Positions 18,115 to 27,502 of a stretch of 64,000 nucleotides of DNA are shown in pieces. The translations under genes were made by a program, and so were the position numbers. The number at the start of each line of letters is the position of its first letter. The stretch's first letter is position 1. The notes beneath the pieces are model-generated. The model worked only from the letters and a program-made list of their open reading frames with translations. It was not told the origin of the DNA and searched no databases. This DNA comes from Flammeovirgaceae bacterium UBA1842 (GTDB lineage Bacteria > Bacteroidota > Bacteroidia > Cytophagales > Cyclobacteriaceae), in the NCBI GenBank assembly GCA_002338655.1, contig DDIU01000012.1, forward strand, positions 1 through 64,000. Reading direction: 5' to 3'.

Positions 18115-19319
18115 TGTACAGGAATCAGCAAAGACGAATCCCCATAACTAAGAAACCGGTAATCGTTGGCTAAAGCCGCTTGATATACCTGCCTCCAATC
18201 TTCACCAATAAATGCGGCTACCAATAAAATGAGGGTTGATCCGGGCAGGTGAAAATTGGAGATCAGGCCTTTGCAAATTTTAAATTCGTAACCCGGAAAA
18301 ATAAAAATCTCCGTATGCCCCGTAAGTTGGTTTACCTGTGTTTCCAACATATAGTCCTTGACTGCTTGAAGGGACTCTTGTTTGGAGGGCAATGACGCTT
18401 TATCTAACTCATAGGGTTGTAATTTTTCAATTACAAAATCCCGTTTCCCTTGCAAAAGTTTGACCCCATACCAATAAAGGCTTTCCATCGTACGCATGGA
18501 GGTAGTACCTACTGCAATAATGAAATCCTTCGCCATCAGATTATCAATATTTTCCAAAGTAACAATGACCTGCTCCCCATGCATTTTATGGTTGAGCACA
18601 TTGTCTTCCTTAATAGGTTGGAAAGTGCCAGCACTCACATGAAGGGTGAGATAATCGACTTGGATGCCCTTTTGTTTTAAATTAGCGAATACCCCCTGAT
18701 CAAAGTGCAGGCCAGCCGTGGGTGCCGCCACAGCCCCATCAAATTGAGAGTAAACCGTTTGGTATCGTTCCTGGTCCTCATAGGTTACTTCCCTGTTGAT
18801 ATAGGGAGGCAATGGGATTTTGCCAGCAGCCTCTATCACATGGACAAATTCTTCTTCCGTTGACCAATTAAAGGTTACAATCTGCTCTTCACGATCAGCA
18901 AGTTCAGCCTGTAATTCTATTCCAGATGACTCCAGCACCATTTTTAATGTATAACCTTCTTTCCAGCGTTTTAGGTTGCCCACCATGCATTTCCAGCTAC
19001 ACTGGTTTTTAACCAGCATGGCACTGGCTACTTCGGTTGTCGGTGCCATGGGTTCAAGCAGAAATATTTCAATCAATGCCCCGGTATCTTTTACAAAATG
19101 GAGCCTTGCCGGAATTACACGTGTGTTGTTGAAAACCAGCAGGGAATCATCCGGGATGTATTTATCAATCTGGTGAAATTGAGTGTGCGCTATTGTACCA
19201 TTTTTGTAGGCAAGAAGCTTGGAATCACTTCTGTTTTTTAGCGGTACTTTTGCTATTTTATCTTCTGGCAGATCATATTTATAGTCATTTAGACTAATGG
19301 AGACGGGCATTTGTTTCAT
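18111..19319 (-). CDS. queA: S-adenosylmethionine:tRNA ribosyltransferase-isomerase QueA
   Basis: The enzyme transfers the ribosyl part of AdoMet to preQ1 in tRNA, forming epoxyqueuosine. Recognisable family stretches are DYKYDLPEDKIA, NNTRVIPARL, PLPPYI, GAVAAPTAGLHF, TLHVSAGTF and SNFHLPGSTLILLVAAF. An in-frame ATG at 19370 would add 17 residues, but a TAnnTTTG box at 19326-19333 lies between it and the ATG at 19319, so I take 19319; 19310 is also possible. Translation from a leaderless or nearly leaderless transcript would follow. Another queuosine gene, queE, lies at 54219-54965 and is not linked. Confidence 0.95.
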   Translation of the reverse strand: MKQMPVSISLNDYKYDLPEDKIAKVPLKNRSDSKLLAYKNGTIAHTQFHQIDKYIPDDSLLVFNNTRVIPARLHFVKDTGALIEIFLLEPMAPTTEVASAMLVKNQCSWKCMVGNLKRWKEGYTLKMVLESSGIELQAELADREEQIVTFNWSTEEEFVHVIEAAGKIPLPPYINREVTYEDQERYQTVYSQFDGAVAAPTAGLHFDQGVFANLKQKGIQVDYLTLHVSAGTFQPIKEDNVLNHKMHGEQVIVTLENIDNLMAKDFIIAVGTTSMRTMESLYWYGVKLLQGKRDFVIEKLQPYELDKASLPSKQESLQAVKDYMLETQVNQLTGHTEIFIFPGYEFKICKGLISNFHLPGSTLILLVAAFIGEDWRQVYQAALANDYRFLSYGDSSLLIPVH

Positions 19320-19325
19320 TTTGTG

Positions 19326-19333
19326 CAAATATA
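19326..19333 (-). promoter_or_regulatory. Putative -7 box of queA
   Basis: On the minus strand TATATTTG matches TAnnTTTG exactly and ends 6 bases before the chosen ATG. No convincing -33 TTG was found at the usual distance. Confidence 0.4.
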
Positions 19334-19445
19334 GCTTTCGAATATTGATTAAGTTGAATAAAACCTTCAAATTGTAGGTAAACTATTACTGTCTTTAGTC
19401 AAAAATGAGGCTTAAATGAAATCCATTTTCCAATTACCCCGAGAT

Positions 19446-19482
19446 CCCTTTAAGGGGAATTTCTTTAACACCCTTTTAGGGG
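19446..19482. repeat. Pair of small CCC/GGG dyads
   Basis: CCCTTTAAGGGG at 19446-19457 and CCCTTTTAGGGG at 19471-19482 lie in the 187-bp gap between the divergent queA and menC genes. They resemble each other and may be remnants of a short interspersed repeat. No regulatory role can be assigned. Confidence 0.35.
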
Positions 19483-19506
19483 AGGGTATACTGTTAAAAC
19501 CATTAG

Positions 19507-20607
19507 ATGTCACTTCAAGCTAAAGCCTTTCAATATACCTTAGACTTCAAATTTCCAGCAGGTACCTCAAGAGGTGTACTAAAGGAAAAACGAACTTTTT
19601 TAATAAAGATTTGGGAATCAAAAATGCCCGAATGTATCGGCTGGGGTGAATGCGGACCATTGAGCAAACTGAGCATTGATGATGATGAAAATTTGCTGGA
19701 CAAAATTGAAGCTGTACTGAAAAGGTTAGAAAAAACCAGCTTGCCCAAGTCCATTGATGATATTTATAAACTTGCCTTTGAATTGGCAGGCTATGAACTG
19801 CCGGCTTTAAGATTTGCACTGGAAACGGCCTTGCTAGACCTAATGCATGGTGGAAAAAGGAAAATATTCGATAATGACTTTTTTAATGCCTCCGTTAAAA
19901 TTCCCATCAATGGGTTAATATGGATGGGCCACATGGAAGCTATGCTACTTCAGATCTCTGATAAGATTATAGAAGGGTTTGATTGCATCAAAATGAAGGT
20001 AGGGTCGTTGGATTTTGAAAAGGAAATAGACATTCTTCATTACATACGAAGAAAGTACTATACCCAGGACATTATGGTCAGAGTGGATGCCAATGGTTTT
20101 TTTAAACCAGATGACGCACTGTATAAATTGGATGCCATGGCACGCCATAAGATACATTCCATCGAACAACCGATTCAAGCAGGGCAACACGACTTGATGG
20201 CGCAACTGTGCGCAAAATCACCCATTGCCATCGCACTTGATGAAGACTTGATCGGGATTAATACCAAAGAAGATAAAGAAGCATTGCTCAAGAAAATAAA
20301 GCCGCAATATATCATAATAAAGCCCACTTTGATTGGGGGGATTCAGTCATCATTGGAGTGGATTGCGATAGCCAATAATTTAAATATAGGCTGGTGGATA
20401 ACCAGTGCCCTGGAATCCAATATTGGCCTAAACGCCATATGTCAATTGGCAGCAGAAACAAAAGCAAAAAGCTATCAGGGATTGGGTACGGGCAAGCTTT
20501 ACCACAATAACATAGATTCGCCCCTTACTGTTGAAAAAGGCCATATTTATTATAATAAAAAGCAAGAGTGGAATTTGAAAATAATTGAAAATGAAAGCAC
20601 AGATTGA
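19507..20607 (+). CDS. menC: o-Succinylbenzoate synthase MenC
   Basis: The 366-residue enolase-superfamily enzyme dehydrates SHCHC to o-succinylbenzoate in menaquinone synthesis. Visible residues are the catalytic lysine pair region IKMKVG, the metal ligands in RVDANG, IEQP and ALDEDL, and the second lysine in YIIIKPTLIGG. The later TSALESNIGLNAICQLA is typical of MenC rather than dipeptide epimerases. Menaquinone as quinone fits the Bacteroidota. No other men gene lies in the window. The downstream transporter gene begins inside its last codons. Confidence 0.88.
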   Translation: MSLQAKAFQYTLDFKFPAGTSRGVLKEKRTFLIKIWESKMPECIGWGECGPLSKLSIDDDENLLDKIEAVLKRLEKTSLPKSIDDIYKLAFELAGYELPALRFALETALLDLMHGGKRKIFDNDFFNASVKIPINGLIWMGHMEAMLLQISDKIIEGFDCIKMKVGSLDFEKEIDILHYIRRKYYTQDIMVRVDANGFFKPDDALYKLDAMARHKIHSIEQPIQAGQHDLMAQLCAKSPIAIALDEDLIGINTKEDKEALLKKIKPQYIIIKPTLIGGIQSSLEWIAIANNLNIGWWITSALESNIGLNAICQLAAETKAKSYQGLGTGKLYHNNIDSPLTVEKGHIYYNKKQEWNLKIIENESTD

Positions 20608-21325
20608 AGATAATTTACACTCAGGCAAAAACCTTTGGATATTCAATAAGGACTACATATCGGAGTTTGTCTATGGTGGTATAGATGGTGCTATTACCAC
20701 CTTTGCGGTAGTAGCAGGTGCAGCTGGTGCCGATGCAGCCTTATATTGGGTACTCATTTTTGGCTTTGCCAATTTGATAGCCGATGGGTTTTCAATGTCA
20801 GTGGGCAATTATTTTTCCGTAAAAGCCGAGAGGGATAATTATGATAAACATAAAGCCATTGAATATTGGGAGATTGAACACTTACGGGAAAAGGAAATAG
20901 AAGAGATCAGGGAAATATACGAAGCCAAAGGCTTTGAAGGTGAGCTTTTGGATAAGGTAGTAGAAGTGATCATATCCGATAAGGACGTGTGGGTGGATAC
21001 AATGATGAAGGAAGAGCTGGAGATGATGAAAGATGACAAGACGCCAGTGAACACTGCCATTGCTACGTTCCTTTCATTTAATGTGGTAGGCATTATACCT
21101 TTAATGGCCTATGTCTTGGCTGTGGCATTCGACTGGTCCGAAGAGCATCTTTTTCTCATTTCATGTTTATCAACTGGTTTGGCGTTGATGATAGTGGGTT
21201 TTATGAAAAGCCGTGTTACCGAAAAATCATCCATCAAAGGGATCTTTGAAACGCTTCTATTGGGTGGATTGGCTGCATTTCTTGCTTATTATGTAGGTGA
21301 AGTTTTGGCGAAATATTTTTTATAG
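20591..21325 (+). CDS. VIT1/CCC1 family metal transporter
   Basis: The ATG at 20591 gives 244 residues and overlaps menC by 17 bp; an in-frame TTG at 20585 is unlikely. The protein shows the VIT1 family start (SEFVYGGIDGAITTFAVVAGAAGA), helix NLIADGFSMSVGNYFSVKAE, then a soluble charged segment rich in Glu (about residues 85-140) and three more hydrophobic helices. Members move iron or manganese out of the cytoplasm; the acidic segment corresponds to the metal-binding domain of plant VIT1. The acidic EHLREKEIEEIREIYE stretch supports this. Confidence 0.88.
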   Translation: MKAQIEDNLHSGKNLWIFNKDYISEFVYGGIDGAITTFAVVAGAAGADAALYWVLIFGFANLIADGFSMSVGNYFSVKAERDNYDKHKAIEYWEIEHLREKEIEEIREIYEAKGFEGELLDKVVEVIISDKDVWVDTMMKEELEMMKDDKTPVNTAIATFLSFNVVGIIPLMAYVLAVAFDWSEEHLFLISCLSTGLALMIVGFMKSRVTEKSSIKGIFETLLLGGLAAFLAYYVGEVLAKYFL

Positions 21326-21384
21326 ATTTAGTGATTGCATATATTGTCAAACAGAATTGTATTTCCTCGATCATCGATTAAATT

Positions 21385-23850
21385 ATGCTCAAGAATTATT
21401 TTAAAGTTGCGGTAAGAAGTATTTTGAAAAACAAGTTTTTCACTATTGTCAATGTGCTAGGCCTTGCTACGGGTATCGCTGCTTTTTTATTATTGATTCA
21501 GTATGTAAGCTTCGAAGAAAGTTATGACAGCTTTGTAAAGGACTCGGAAAATATTTATCGTGTTCGTCTTGACCAATATTCCAATGGTGAGATTGGCATA
21601 AGTAGTGCTGAGAATTACCCAGGAGTAGGCCCTGCTATGAAGGCCGACATTCCCGGAGTAGAAGACTATGCCCGTCTTTACAATGTTGGCTATAAAAACA
21701 ATGTGGTAATTTCTTATGAAGAGGAAGGCAATCAACCGATCAAATTCAAACAGCGGAAGTTCCTTTATGCCGACAGCTCTTTTTTGCCCCTATTTGGTTA
21801 TAAACTGATCAAAGGGGATGCTGAAAGCGCATTGGCCAAACCGAATACAGCAGTTATTTCTGAAAAATATTCCAAAATGTACTTTGGGGATGCAGATCCT
21901 ATAGGAAAAATTTTGCGGTTGCAAGCCGATGATAACTTTAATGAGGACTGTGTTGTAACCGGTGTATTTCAAGACTTACCTGAAAATACCCATCTTAAAT
22001 TTGAAATATTATTCTCTTACAATACCCTATATACCAGGGGAGACTGGGCACCGCAAATTTATGACCGGTCATGGAACAGGAAAAATATGTTCACTTATGT
22101 GAAATTGGCCAAAAATGCAGACCCAAAAGAGATAGAGCGTAAACTGCCCGAATTGGTAAACAAATATTCTCCCACACTTGCAGAGCGTAACCGGGAAGAT
22201 ATATTGATCCTTCAACCCTTAACATCCATCCACCTGCACTCCAATCTTTCTGAAGAACCTGAAATCAATGGTGATGCCGAATCGGTCTCCTCATTAGGGC
22301 TGATAGCCCTATTTATCCTCATCATCGCATGGGTAAATTACATCAACCTTGCTACTGCCAAAGCCGTGGAAAGAGCCAACGAAGTAGGGGTGAGGAAGGC
22401 AATGGGTGCCTATAAAAATCAATTATTAGGTCAATTCCTGTTGGAATCAGCGATTATTAATATTGTATCTATCCTAATAGCGGTTCTGTTTGTGATATTG
22501 GCAATACCTTTATTTAACAGAATATCTGGCCATTCTTTTACTATTGTCCAATTCTTCAACCCAACCAGTATAGGATTGATCATTGGCCTTTGGGGAGTAG
22601 GTACTTTGTTATCTGGTTTATATCCAGCGTTTGTCCTTTCTTCCTTCGATCCGGTTTCAGTGTTGAAAGGTAAGTTGATGAGCAATAAAGGAGGCGTTTT
22701 ATTTCGAAGGTCATTGGTTGTGCTGCAGTTCATCACTTCCATTGGGTTGATAGCGGCCACCATCATAGTATTCAACCAGGTGGAATTTATGCGAAACCAA
22801 AACATTGGGTTGGACATAGATCGGGTGCTAGTGGTTGAACGACCGGGTATAATACCTGAAGATAGTGAGGCATTCTTTGAAAATGTCGATGTGTTCAGAA
22901 ATGAATTGAAAGACAATAGTGCGGTGCAGTATATGAGCATGTCCAAAACAGTGCCGGGCAATCAAAGGGAGTTGAAAGCCAGGGTGAAGCTTTATGGGCA
23001 AAGTAATGACGAGCTAAAAGTGCTTCGCTATAATAGTATGGACTATGATTTTTTAGACCTTTTTAAAATGAAGGTGATAGCGGGAAGGGGTTTTTCGGCT
23101 GATTATCCCAGTGATATAGATACCGCTATGATTATTACCGAATCAGCCGTTAAAATACTTGGATTTGATACGCCAGAAACTGCCATTGGGCAAACCATCT
23201 CACTGCCAGTTTTTAGATTGGATGGGATTATTGTGGGCGTAGTCAATGATTTTAATCAGGTGTCATTACAAGAAGCCCAGGAACCTACTGTATTTTACTG
23301 TATGCGCTACAATGGTGAGTATTATTCTATTAGAATAAATTCGGAGAATATTCCGCAAACCATAGCGCAGATTAAACAGTCTTGGGATAAGGCTTTTCCC
23401 GGTAATCCATTCGTATATTTCTTTCTCGATGATTATTTCAACAGACAATATGCCAATGAACAGCAGTTTGGCGATTTGTTTGCCGTATTTTCCATATTGG
23501 CTATTTTCATCTGTTGTTTAGGGCTATTTGGTCTATCGGCCTATACCGCACAGCAACGAACCAAAGAGGTAGGGATTAGAAAAGTACTGGGTTCAAGTAT
23601 TAACAACATATTCGTATTACTATCGAAGGAATTCGTGTATCTTATTTTAATTGGGACTTTGATAGCCATTCCACTTACTTATTATTTGATGGATCAATGG
23701 CTGGCTTCATTTGCTTACAAGCAGCCCATTGCATGGTGGGTATTTATTGTATCTGGACTATCGGTAATAATTGTTGCGCTCATCACGGTAAGTTTCCAAA
23801 CAGTAAAAGCCGCTACGGTGAATCCGGTCAATTCATTGAAGTACGAGTGA
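21385..23850 (+). CDS. FtsX/MacB-type ABC transporter permease
   Basis: The 821-residue protein begins MLKNYFKVAVRSILKNKFFT, a helix near 20-42, a large periplasmic MacB-core-like domain, then three helices, a second periplasmic domain, and three final helices. That is the duplicated FtsX layout of the Bacteroidota permeases. ERANEVGVRKAMGA and QQRTKEVGIRKVLGS are the paired coupling motifs. No ATPase gene adjoins it, so it must share one encoded elsewhere. Such proteins usually act in export or mechanical transmission rather than import. Confidence 0.93.
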   Translation: MLKNYFKVAVRSILKNKFFTIVNVLGLATGIAAFLLLIQYVSFEESYDSFVKDSENIYRVRLDQYSNGEIGISSAENYPGVGPAMKADIPGVEDYARLYNVGYKNNVVISYEEEGNQPIKFKQRKFLYADSSFLPLFGYKLIKGDAESALAKPNTAVISEKYSKMYFGDADPIGKILRLQADDNFNEDCVVTGVFQDLPENTHLKFEILFSYNTLYTRGDWAPQIYDRSWNRKNMFTYVKLAKNADPKEIERKLPELVNKYSPTLAERNREDILILQPLTSIHLHSNLSEEPEINGDAESVSSLGLIALFILIIAWVNYINLATAKAVERANEVGVRKAMGAYKNQLLGQFLLESAIINIVSILIAVLFVILAIPLFNRISGHSFTIVQFFNPTSIGLIIGLWGVGTLLSGLYPAFVLSSFDPVSVLKGKLMSNKGGVLFRRSLVVLQFITSIGLIAATIIVFNQVEFMRNQNIGLDIDRVLVVERPGIIPEDSEAFFENVDVFRNELKDNSAVQYMSMSKTVPGNQRELKARVKLYGQSNDELKVLRYNSMDYDFLDLFKMKVIAGRGFSADYPSDIDTAMIITESAVKILGFDTPETAIGQTISLPVFRLDGIIVGVVNDFNQVSLQEAQEPTVFYCMRYNGEYYSIRINSENIPQTIAQIKQSWDKAFPGNPFVYFFLDDYFNRQYANEQQFGDLFAVFSILAIFICCLGLFGLSAYTAQQRTKEVGIRKVLGSSINNIFVLLSKEFVYLILIGTLIAIPLTYYLMDQWLASFAYKQPIAWWVFIVSGLSVIIVALITVSFQTVKAATVNPVNSLKYE

Positions 23851-23853
23851 TTT

Positions 23854-23931
23854 AATTTGAAAATTTGAAAATTACTCAATTTGAAAATAAGGGGGCATCT
23901 TCAAATTATTACATTTTCAAATTTTCAAATT
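23854..23931. repeat. 19-bp perfect inverted repeat between convergent genes
   Basis: AATTTGAAAATTTGAAAAT (23854-23872) is repeated in reverse at 23913-23931, with 40 bases between. A half copy (AATTTGAAAAT) lies at 23878-23888. It lies between the convergent permease and CHAT genes and touches the CHAT stop codon. It could end transcription in both directions or be a family of interspersed repeats. Confidence 0.75.
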
Positions 23932-26452
23932 ATTCCCCAATTAATATAAACGGGGCCCAGTAGTAAGGCTCGGCATATTTACCGGTATTGATCAGGTTTC
24001 TTTTAGCCATTTGTAAGGGAAGGGAATAGCCTGCGCCTTTATTATTGGAATAGAAATCAATCATGAGATCGGAGGTGGATTGGTCAGACACTTTCCAAAG
24101 GGAAACGACAATGTTATTTGCCCCAGCGTACAGAAGTGCCCTTGAAAGCCCAATTACCCCTTCACCCTCAGATAGTTGCCCAAGTCCCGTTTCGCAAGCT
24201 GAAAGGGTAACCAGGTCGATTTTTAAATTAAGATTGTAAATCTCCCCAGAGTATAAATTTCCATCTTCGGTAAGTTCTGAATTAAGGAAGATTTTTGATT
24301 GTGAGGGATCTCGTTCATTTACGATACCATGTGTAGCAAAATGCAAGTATTTATAATTACTAAAATCCATGGTTTTGATTTCCTGTTCGGAAGCAAAGGA
24401 ATTGATAAGTGTTTTGGAAGCAACACCCTGTTCCTTAAGTACGGTTTCCAAGGCCTCTATTTCCCGTTCTGTGCCCGGCAGATCCGGCAAACTGGCAAAA
24501 TGAATAGGCGCACATAGTAATGCTTCACCACCTGTTGACTTGCTCGCCTTTTGCTTAAAGTATAAGGTGGAAGAATAGTAATAACTTATATTGGCATCAT
24601 TGATCAAATAGGGAAAGGTCTTATAATCGCTATCGTTTTTAGGCTTGCTGGTAAGGAGCGCCTCAAACGGAATAGTACTCAATCTACCTGAAGGTACTAT
24701 GATGAGGTGCGTTGTATTTTTATCCAATCGTTTGGGGATCAACTCGTTATAAAGCTGATTGGCTGTCAATAAATAAACATCATATTCCTTGAAATAAATA
24801 CTGTTGCTAAAGCCACTTATGTACCTACTTAAATTTTCTGATTGAAGGTTGTTTTGAATTTTAAACCGGTTCTTATTGATTTCAAATATGTAAACACGTT
24901 TGGAGCTGCTAGTGAGGAAGTAACTGAGCAAGGTTTCATTATCATTGAGCTTAGATTGGAGATCTTGAATGGTGGGTAAAGTCTGATCATATTTTAAGGC
25001 ATAGTATTCAGGATATTTGGTTTCCAACCCAACGATAAAATCGGCATACTCCTTTCTTAATCCCAATAACTGTTCACTGTATTGGCTTTTCAGATCGTCA
25101 TTTTTCTCACTTACCAAGGCACTTTCATAAAATGCCAGCTCCGATTTCATTTGTTTCTCATTATCTAAGTCGTCAGCTGATATTCCAGCAAATGATTTGG
25201 CATTGGCATCTGAAATGGCTTCTAAAAGTACGGCAGACTTGCTCTTTTCTGCGAAATAGAACGAAAGTTCATAATAGCTGTCTTTTTTTACAGCCACATC
25301 GCCCATGCCTTTACAAAGTTCAACCCCTGTTTCATATACGGTATTAGCTAATTGGCCAAGGGCTAATTTATCAGCCTCATTGGTTCGTAACTGACGTATG
25401 TTATCAATCAACGTGTCACAGGATTGGAGCGTAAAAAGGCTGGCTTTGAGGTCATTGAATTTCAAAGTCTTGTTATAATGTAAATCAGCAAAGGCCTTTG
25501 ATTTGTAGTAAAGAGAGTTCAATAGTGTATTGGCACTTAAATAATCATTTACAGACGGATTTTTATCTAAATCAGTGGAATTGAAGTTATTGCAATTGGC
25601 TACCAGTGCTTTTTGATAGTAGTCGAGGGCCTCATTAAATTCGCCTTTACTGTTATGAATATTTCCAATTAAATTGAGTGTCCCTGCCACTTCGGGGTGT
25701 TTATTTCCATAAAAATCAATGAAAATCTTCAATGCCTTTTCATAATTAACCAGAGCTCCATCTAGGTTGCCCATTATTTGCTCAGTTCTACCAATATTGT
25801 TGATAATGAATGCTTCATTTGGATGCCCATCAGGATAGCGATTTCTCCATATTTCCAGTGCCTTTTCAAAATTGATGGTGGCATCACCAAATAACTCAAG
25901 CTGACGATAAGCAATGCCAGAGTTGATTAACCCTTGAGCTGTTTTCTCATTATTTTCACCATAAATCTTTCGATAGACTTCCAATGCTTTTTCATAATAG
26001 TCAAGTGCGGCATCTGGATCTTTTGCACTTAATACCAAACCTAAATCATTATAGGAGGCAGCCGTTTTTTCATTTGAACTACCAAATAGGTCTAGCCTGA
26101 TTTTCAATCCCTCTAAAATAAAATCTTTGGCTTTTTCCGCATTTCCAGTATTCCAATAGACCAGCCCTAGGTTATTCAAAGCATCAGCCCTTACTTCTGA
26201 ATCAGCCACTGCTTTTTCCAATGCAACATCAAAATATAGTTCTGCCAAATCATTTCGGCCTTTGCGTAAGTAGATCTGACCAATAATGTTGGGGCATGTT
26301 TGCTCATTGCCCGGGATTAATTTTTCAGCTTCAAGAACTCTACCGTTTTTTAGTAGTGCCTCCATTTCAGGACAGCCTTGACCAAATGCTAAAGTAACAC
26401 CAAGAAGATAAATGACAGAAATGCCAAAGAGAAGGTTAAAATCTGATCTCAT
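23930..26452 (-). CDS. Secreted TPR-CHAT (caspase-like) protein
   Basis: The 840-residue protein starts with a signal peptide ending AFGQ near residue 25. Residues about 30-330 are TPR repeats (repeated YYEKALEVYRKIYG, NLGLVYWNTG). A helical linker follows, then a CHAT domain from about 560 to the end. Its catalytic pair is visible: His708 in HFATHG and Cys753 in LSACETG. CHAT domains are clan CD cysteine peptidases related to caspases and separase. An exported one would act in the periplasm or on the surface. The gene overlaps the preceding outer-membrane protein gene by 17 bp. The target is unknown. Confidence 0.9.
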   Translation of the reverse strand: MRSDFNLLFGISVIYLLGVTLAFGQGCPEMEALLKNGRVLEAEKLIPGNEQTCPNIIGQIYLRKGRNDLAELYFDVALEKAVADSEVRADALNNLGLVYWNTGNAEKAKDFILEGLKIRLDLFGSSNEKTAASYNDLGLVLSAKDPDAALDYYEKALEVYRKIYGENNEKTAQGLINSGIAYRQLELFGDATINFEKALEIWRNRYPDGHPNEAFIINNIGRTEQIMGNLDGALVNYEKALKIFIDFYGNKHPEVAGTLNLIGNIHNSKGEFNEALDYYQKALVANCNNFNSTDLDKNPSVNDYLSANTLLNSLYYKSKAFADLHYNKTLKFNDLKASLFTLQSCDTLIDNIRQLRTNEADKLALGQLANTVYETGVELCKGMGDVAVKKDSYYELSFYFAEKSKSAVLLEAISDANAKSFAGISADDLDNEKQMKSELAFYESALVSEKNDDLKSQYSEQLLGLRKEYADFIVGLETKYPEYYALKYDQTLPTIQDLQSKLNDNETLLSYFLTSSSKRVYIFEINKNRFKIQNNLQSENLSRYISGFSNSIYFKEYDVYLLTANQLYNELIPKRLDKNTTHLIIVPSGRLSTIPFEALLTSKPKNDSDYKTFPYLINDANISYYYSSTLYFKQKASKSTGGEALLCAPIHFASLPDLPGTEREIEALETVLKEQGVASKTLINSFASEQEIKTMDFSNYKYLHFATHGIVNERDPSQSKIFLNSELTEDGNLYSGEIYNLNLKIDLVTLSACETGLGQLSEGEGVIGLSRALLYAGANNIVVSLWKVSDQSTSDLMIDFYSNNKGAGYSLPLQMAKRNLINTGKYAEPYYWAPFILIGE

Positions 26453-27425
26453 AGGAGAGCGTAGCTACATTTTTTCTCGTTAATCCATCGGGGTTGACCT
26501 CTCTATCGGTAAGTTTTTTACCGTAAAGAAACTTAATACTGTGGTTGGTATTAAAGTGATAAGCCACATTGAGCAACGCTGTTAATGCCAGCCCAGTGGT
26601 TTTATCCACTTTGATCCTTTCTCCCTGCGTGGGCGATCCCGACCTAATATCAAGTACCTCATCTTTGGTGATGCGGTAAATGGGCAGCATGCCTAACCTT
26701 ATGTCAACATTTGAAAAGTGAAAAGCCCTTTCCACTCTTACCATAATATCCGTACCTCTTTTTAGATTGTTGGCCAAAGAGTTATCTTTCAAATAACCTT
26801 CTTGATCCGGGTAGTTTCCCCATTGCCCCCAACGGAAATCATTTTTGTTTTTAGTCAATGCAGCCTGTATGCCTGCCGCGAACATCCATTTTTTGCTAAT
26901 CAAGGAGGCTCCCGCCACAATATCATAGCTTCCCAAACTGGTTTGGTAATACATCGGTAAATCTGTTGATGTGCCTGCAGGCATTCCCGTTGTTAAATGC
27001 TGAGAATTGACTTCACTGTCTTTGTCAGAATTGTTGGTAGGTATTTTACCTCCAAGTGTTGCATTGATATGGTAGTGCTCAGTTGAGTACACATTTCTGG
27101 TAAAGCTATAAGAGATGTCCGATGCCCCTGAAGTTTCACCTAAATTTCCTTTTACCCATTGGTAAGGAAGTTTGATTTGGAACGAGGTTTTGTCATTGAT
27201 CCCAAAGTTCATATCCAAAGTCACCACTTTAATTTTGGGGCTTAGGTTTGTTTTTGCCGTGCCGTAAGACAATTCTGCAGAACGTAATTTGAAATTAATA
27301 GCCTTCGTATAAATTTGGCTTGGTCTCATGGCACCCATAGTGCAAAAGCCTGCATCACTACAGCCCTGACCGTAGGAATTAGTAGTAATTACTAAGCCAA
27401 GAAAGCATAAAGACAATAGCTTCAT
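26436..27425 (-). CDS. Outer-membrane beta-barrel protein
   Basis: I chose the ATG at 27425 because MKLLSLCFLGLVITTNSYGQ forms a standard signal peptide; an ATG at 27443 adds six residues. The mature part (about 310 residues) alternates as transmembrane strands (TSFQIKLPYQWV, HYHINATLGGKI, WMFAAGIQAAL, VDIRLGMLPIYRI) and ends in phenylalanine (LSYEIRF), as outer-membrane proteins do. It resembles the phenol-degradation/transporter-like barrel family of Bacteroidota, but no substrate can be given. The overlap with the CHAT gene suggests coupled translation and perhaps a physical complex. No plug or TonB box is visible. Confidence 0.85.
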   Translation of the reverse strand: MKLLSLCFLGLVITTNSYGQGCSDAGFCTMGAMRPSQIYTKAINFKLRSAELSYGTAKTNLSPKIKVVTLDMNFGINDKTSFQIKLPYQWVKGNLGETSGASDISYSFTRNVYSTEHYHINATLGGKIPTNNSDKDSEVNSQHLTTGMPAGTSTDLPMYYQTSLGSYDIVAGASLISKKWMFAAGIQAALTKNKNDFRWGQWGNYPDQEGYLKDNSLANNLKRGTDIMVRVERAFHFSNVDIRLGMLPIYRITKDEVLDIRSGSPTQGERIKVDKTTGLALTALLNVAYHFNTNHSIKFLYGKKLTDREVNPDGLTRKNVATLSYEIRF

Positions 27426-27502
27426 TTTTATTATTCCATTCATTTTAATAGGCAGTTTGGGTGATTTAAATTACTAAATGGTCGGTTATCAACAAAATTA
27501 AA

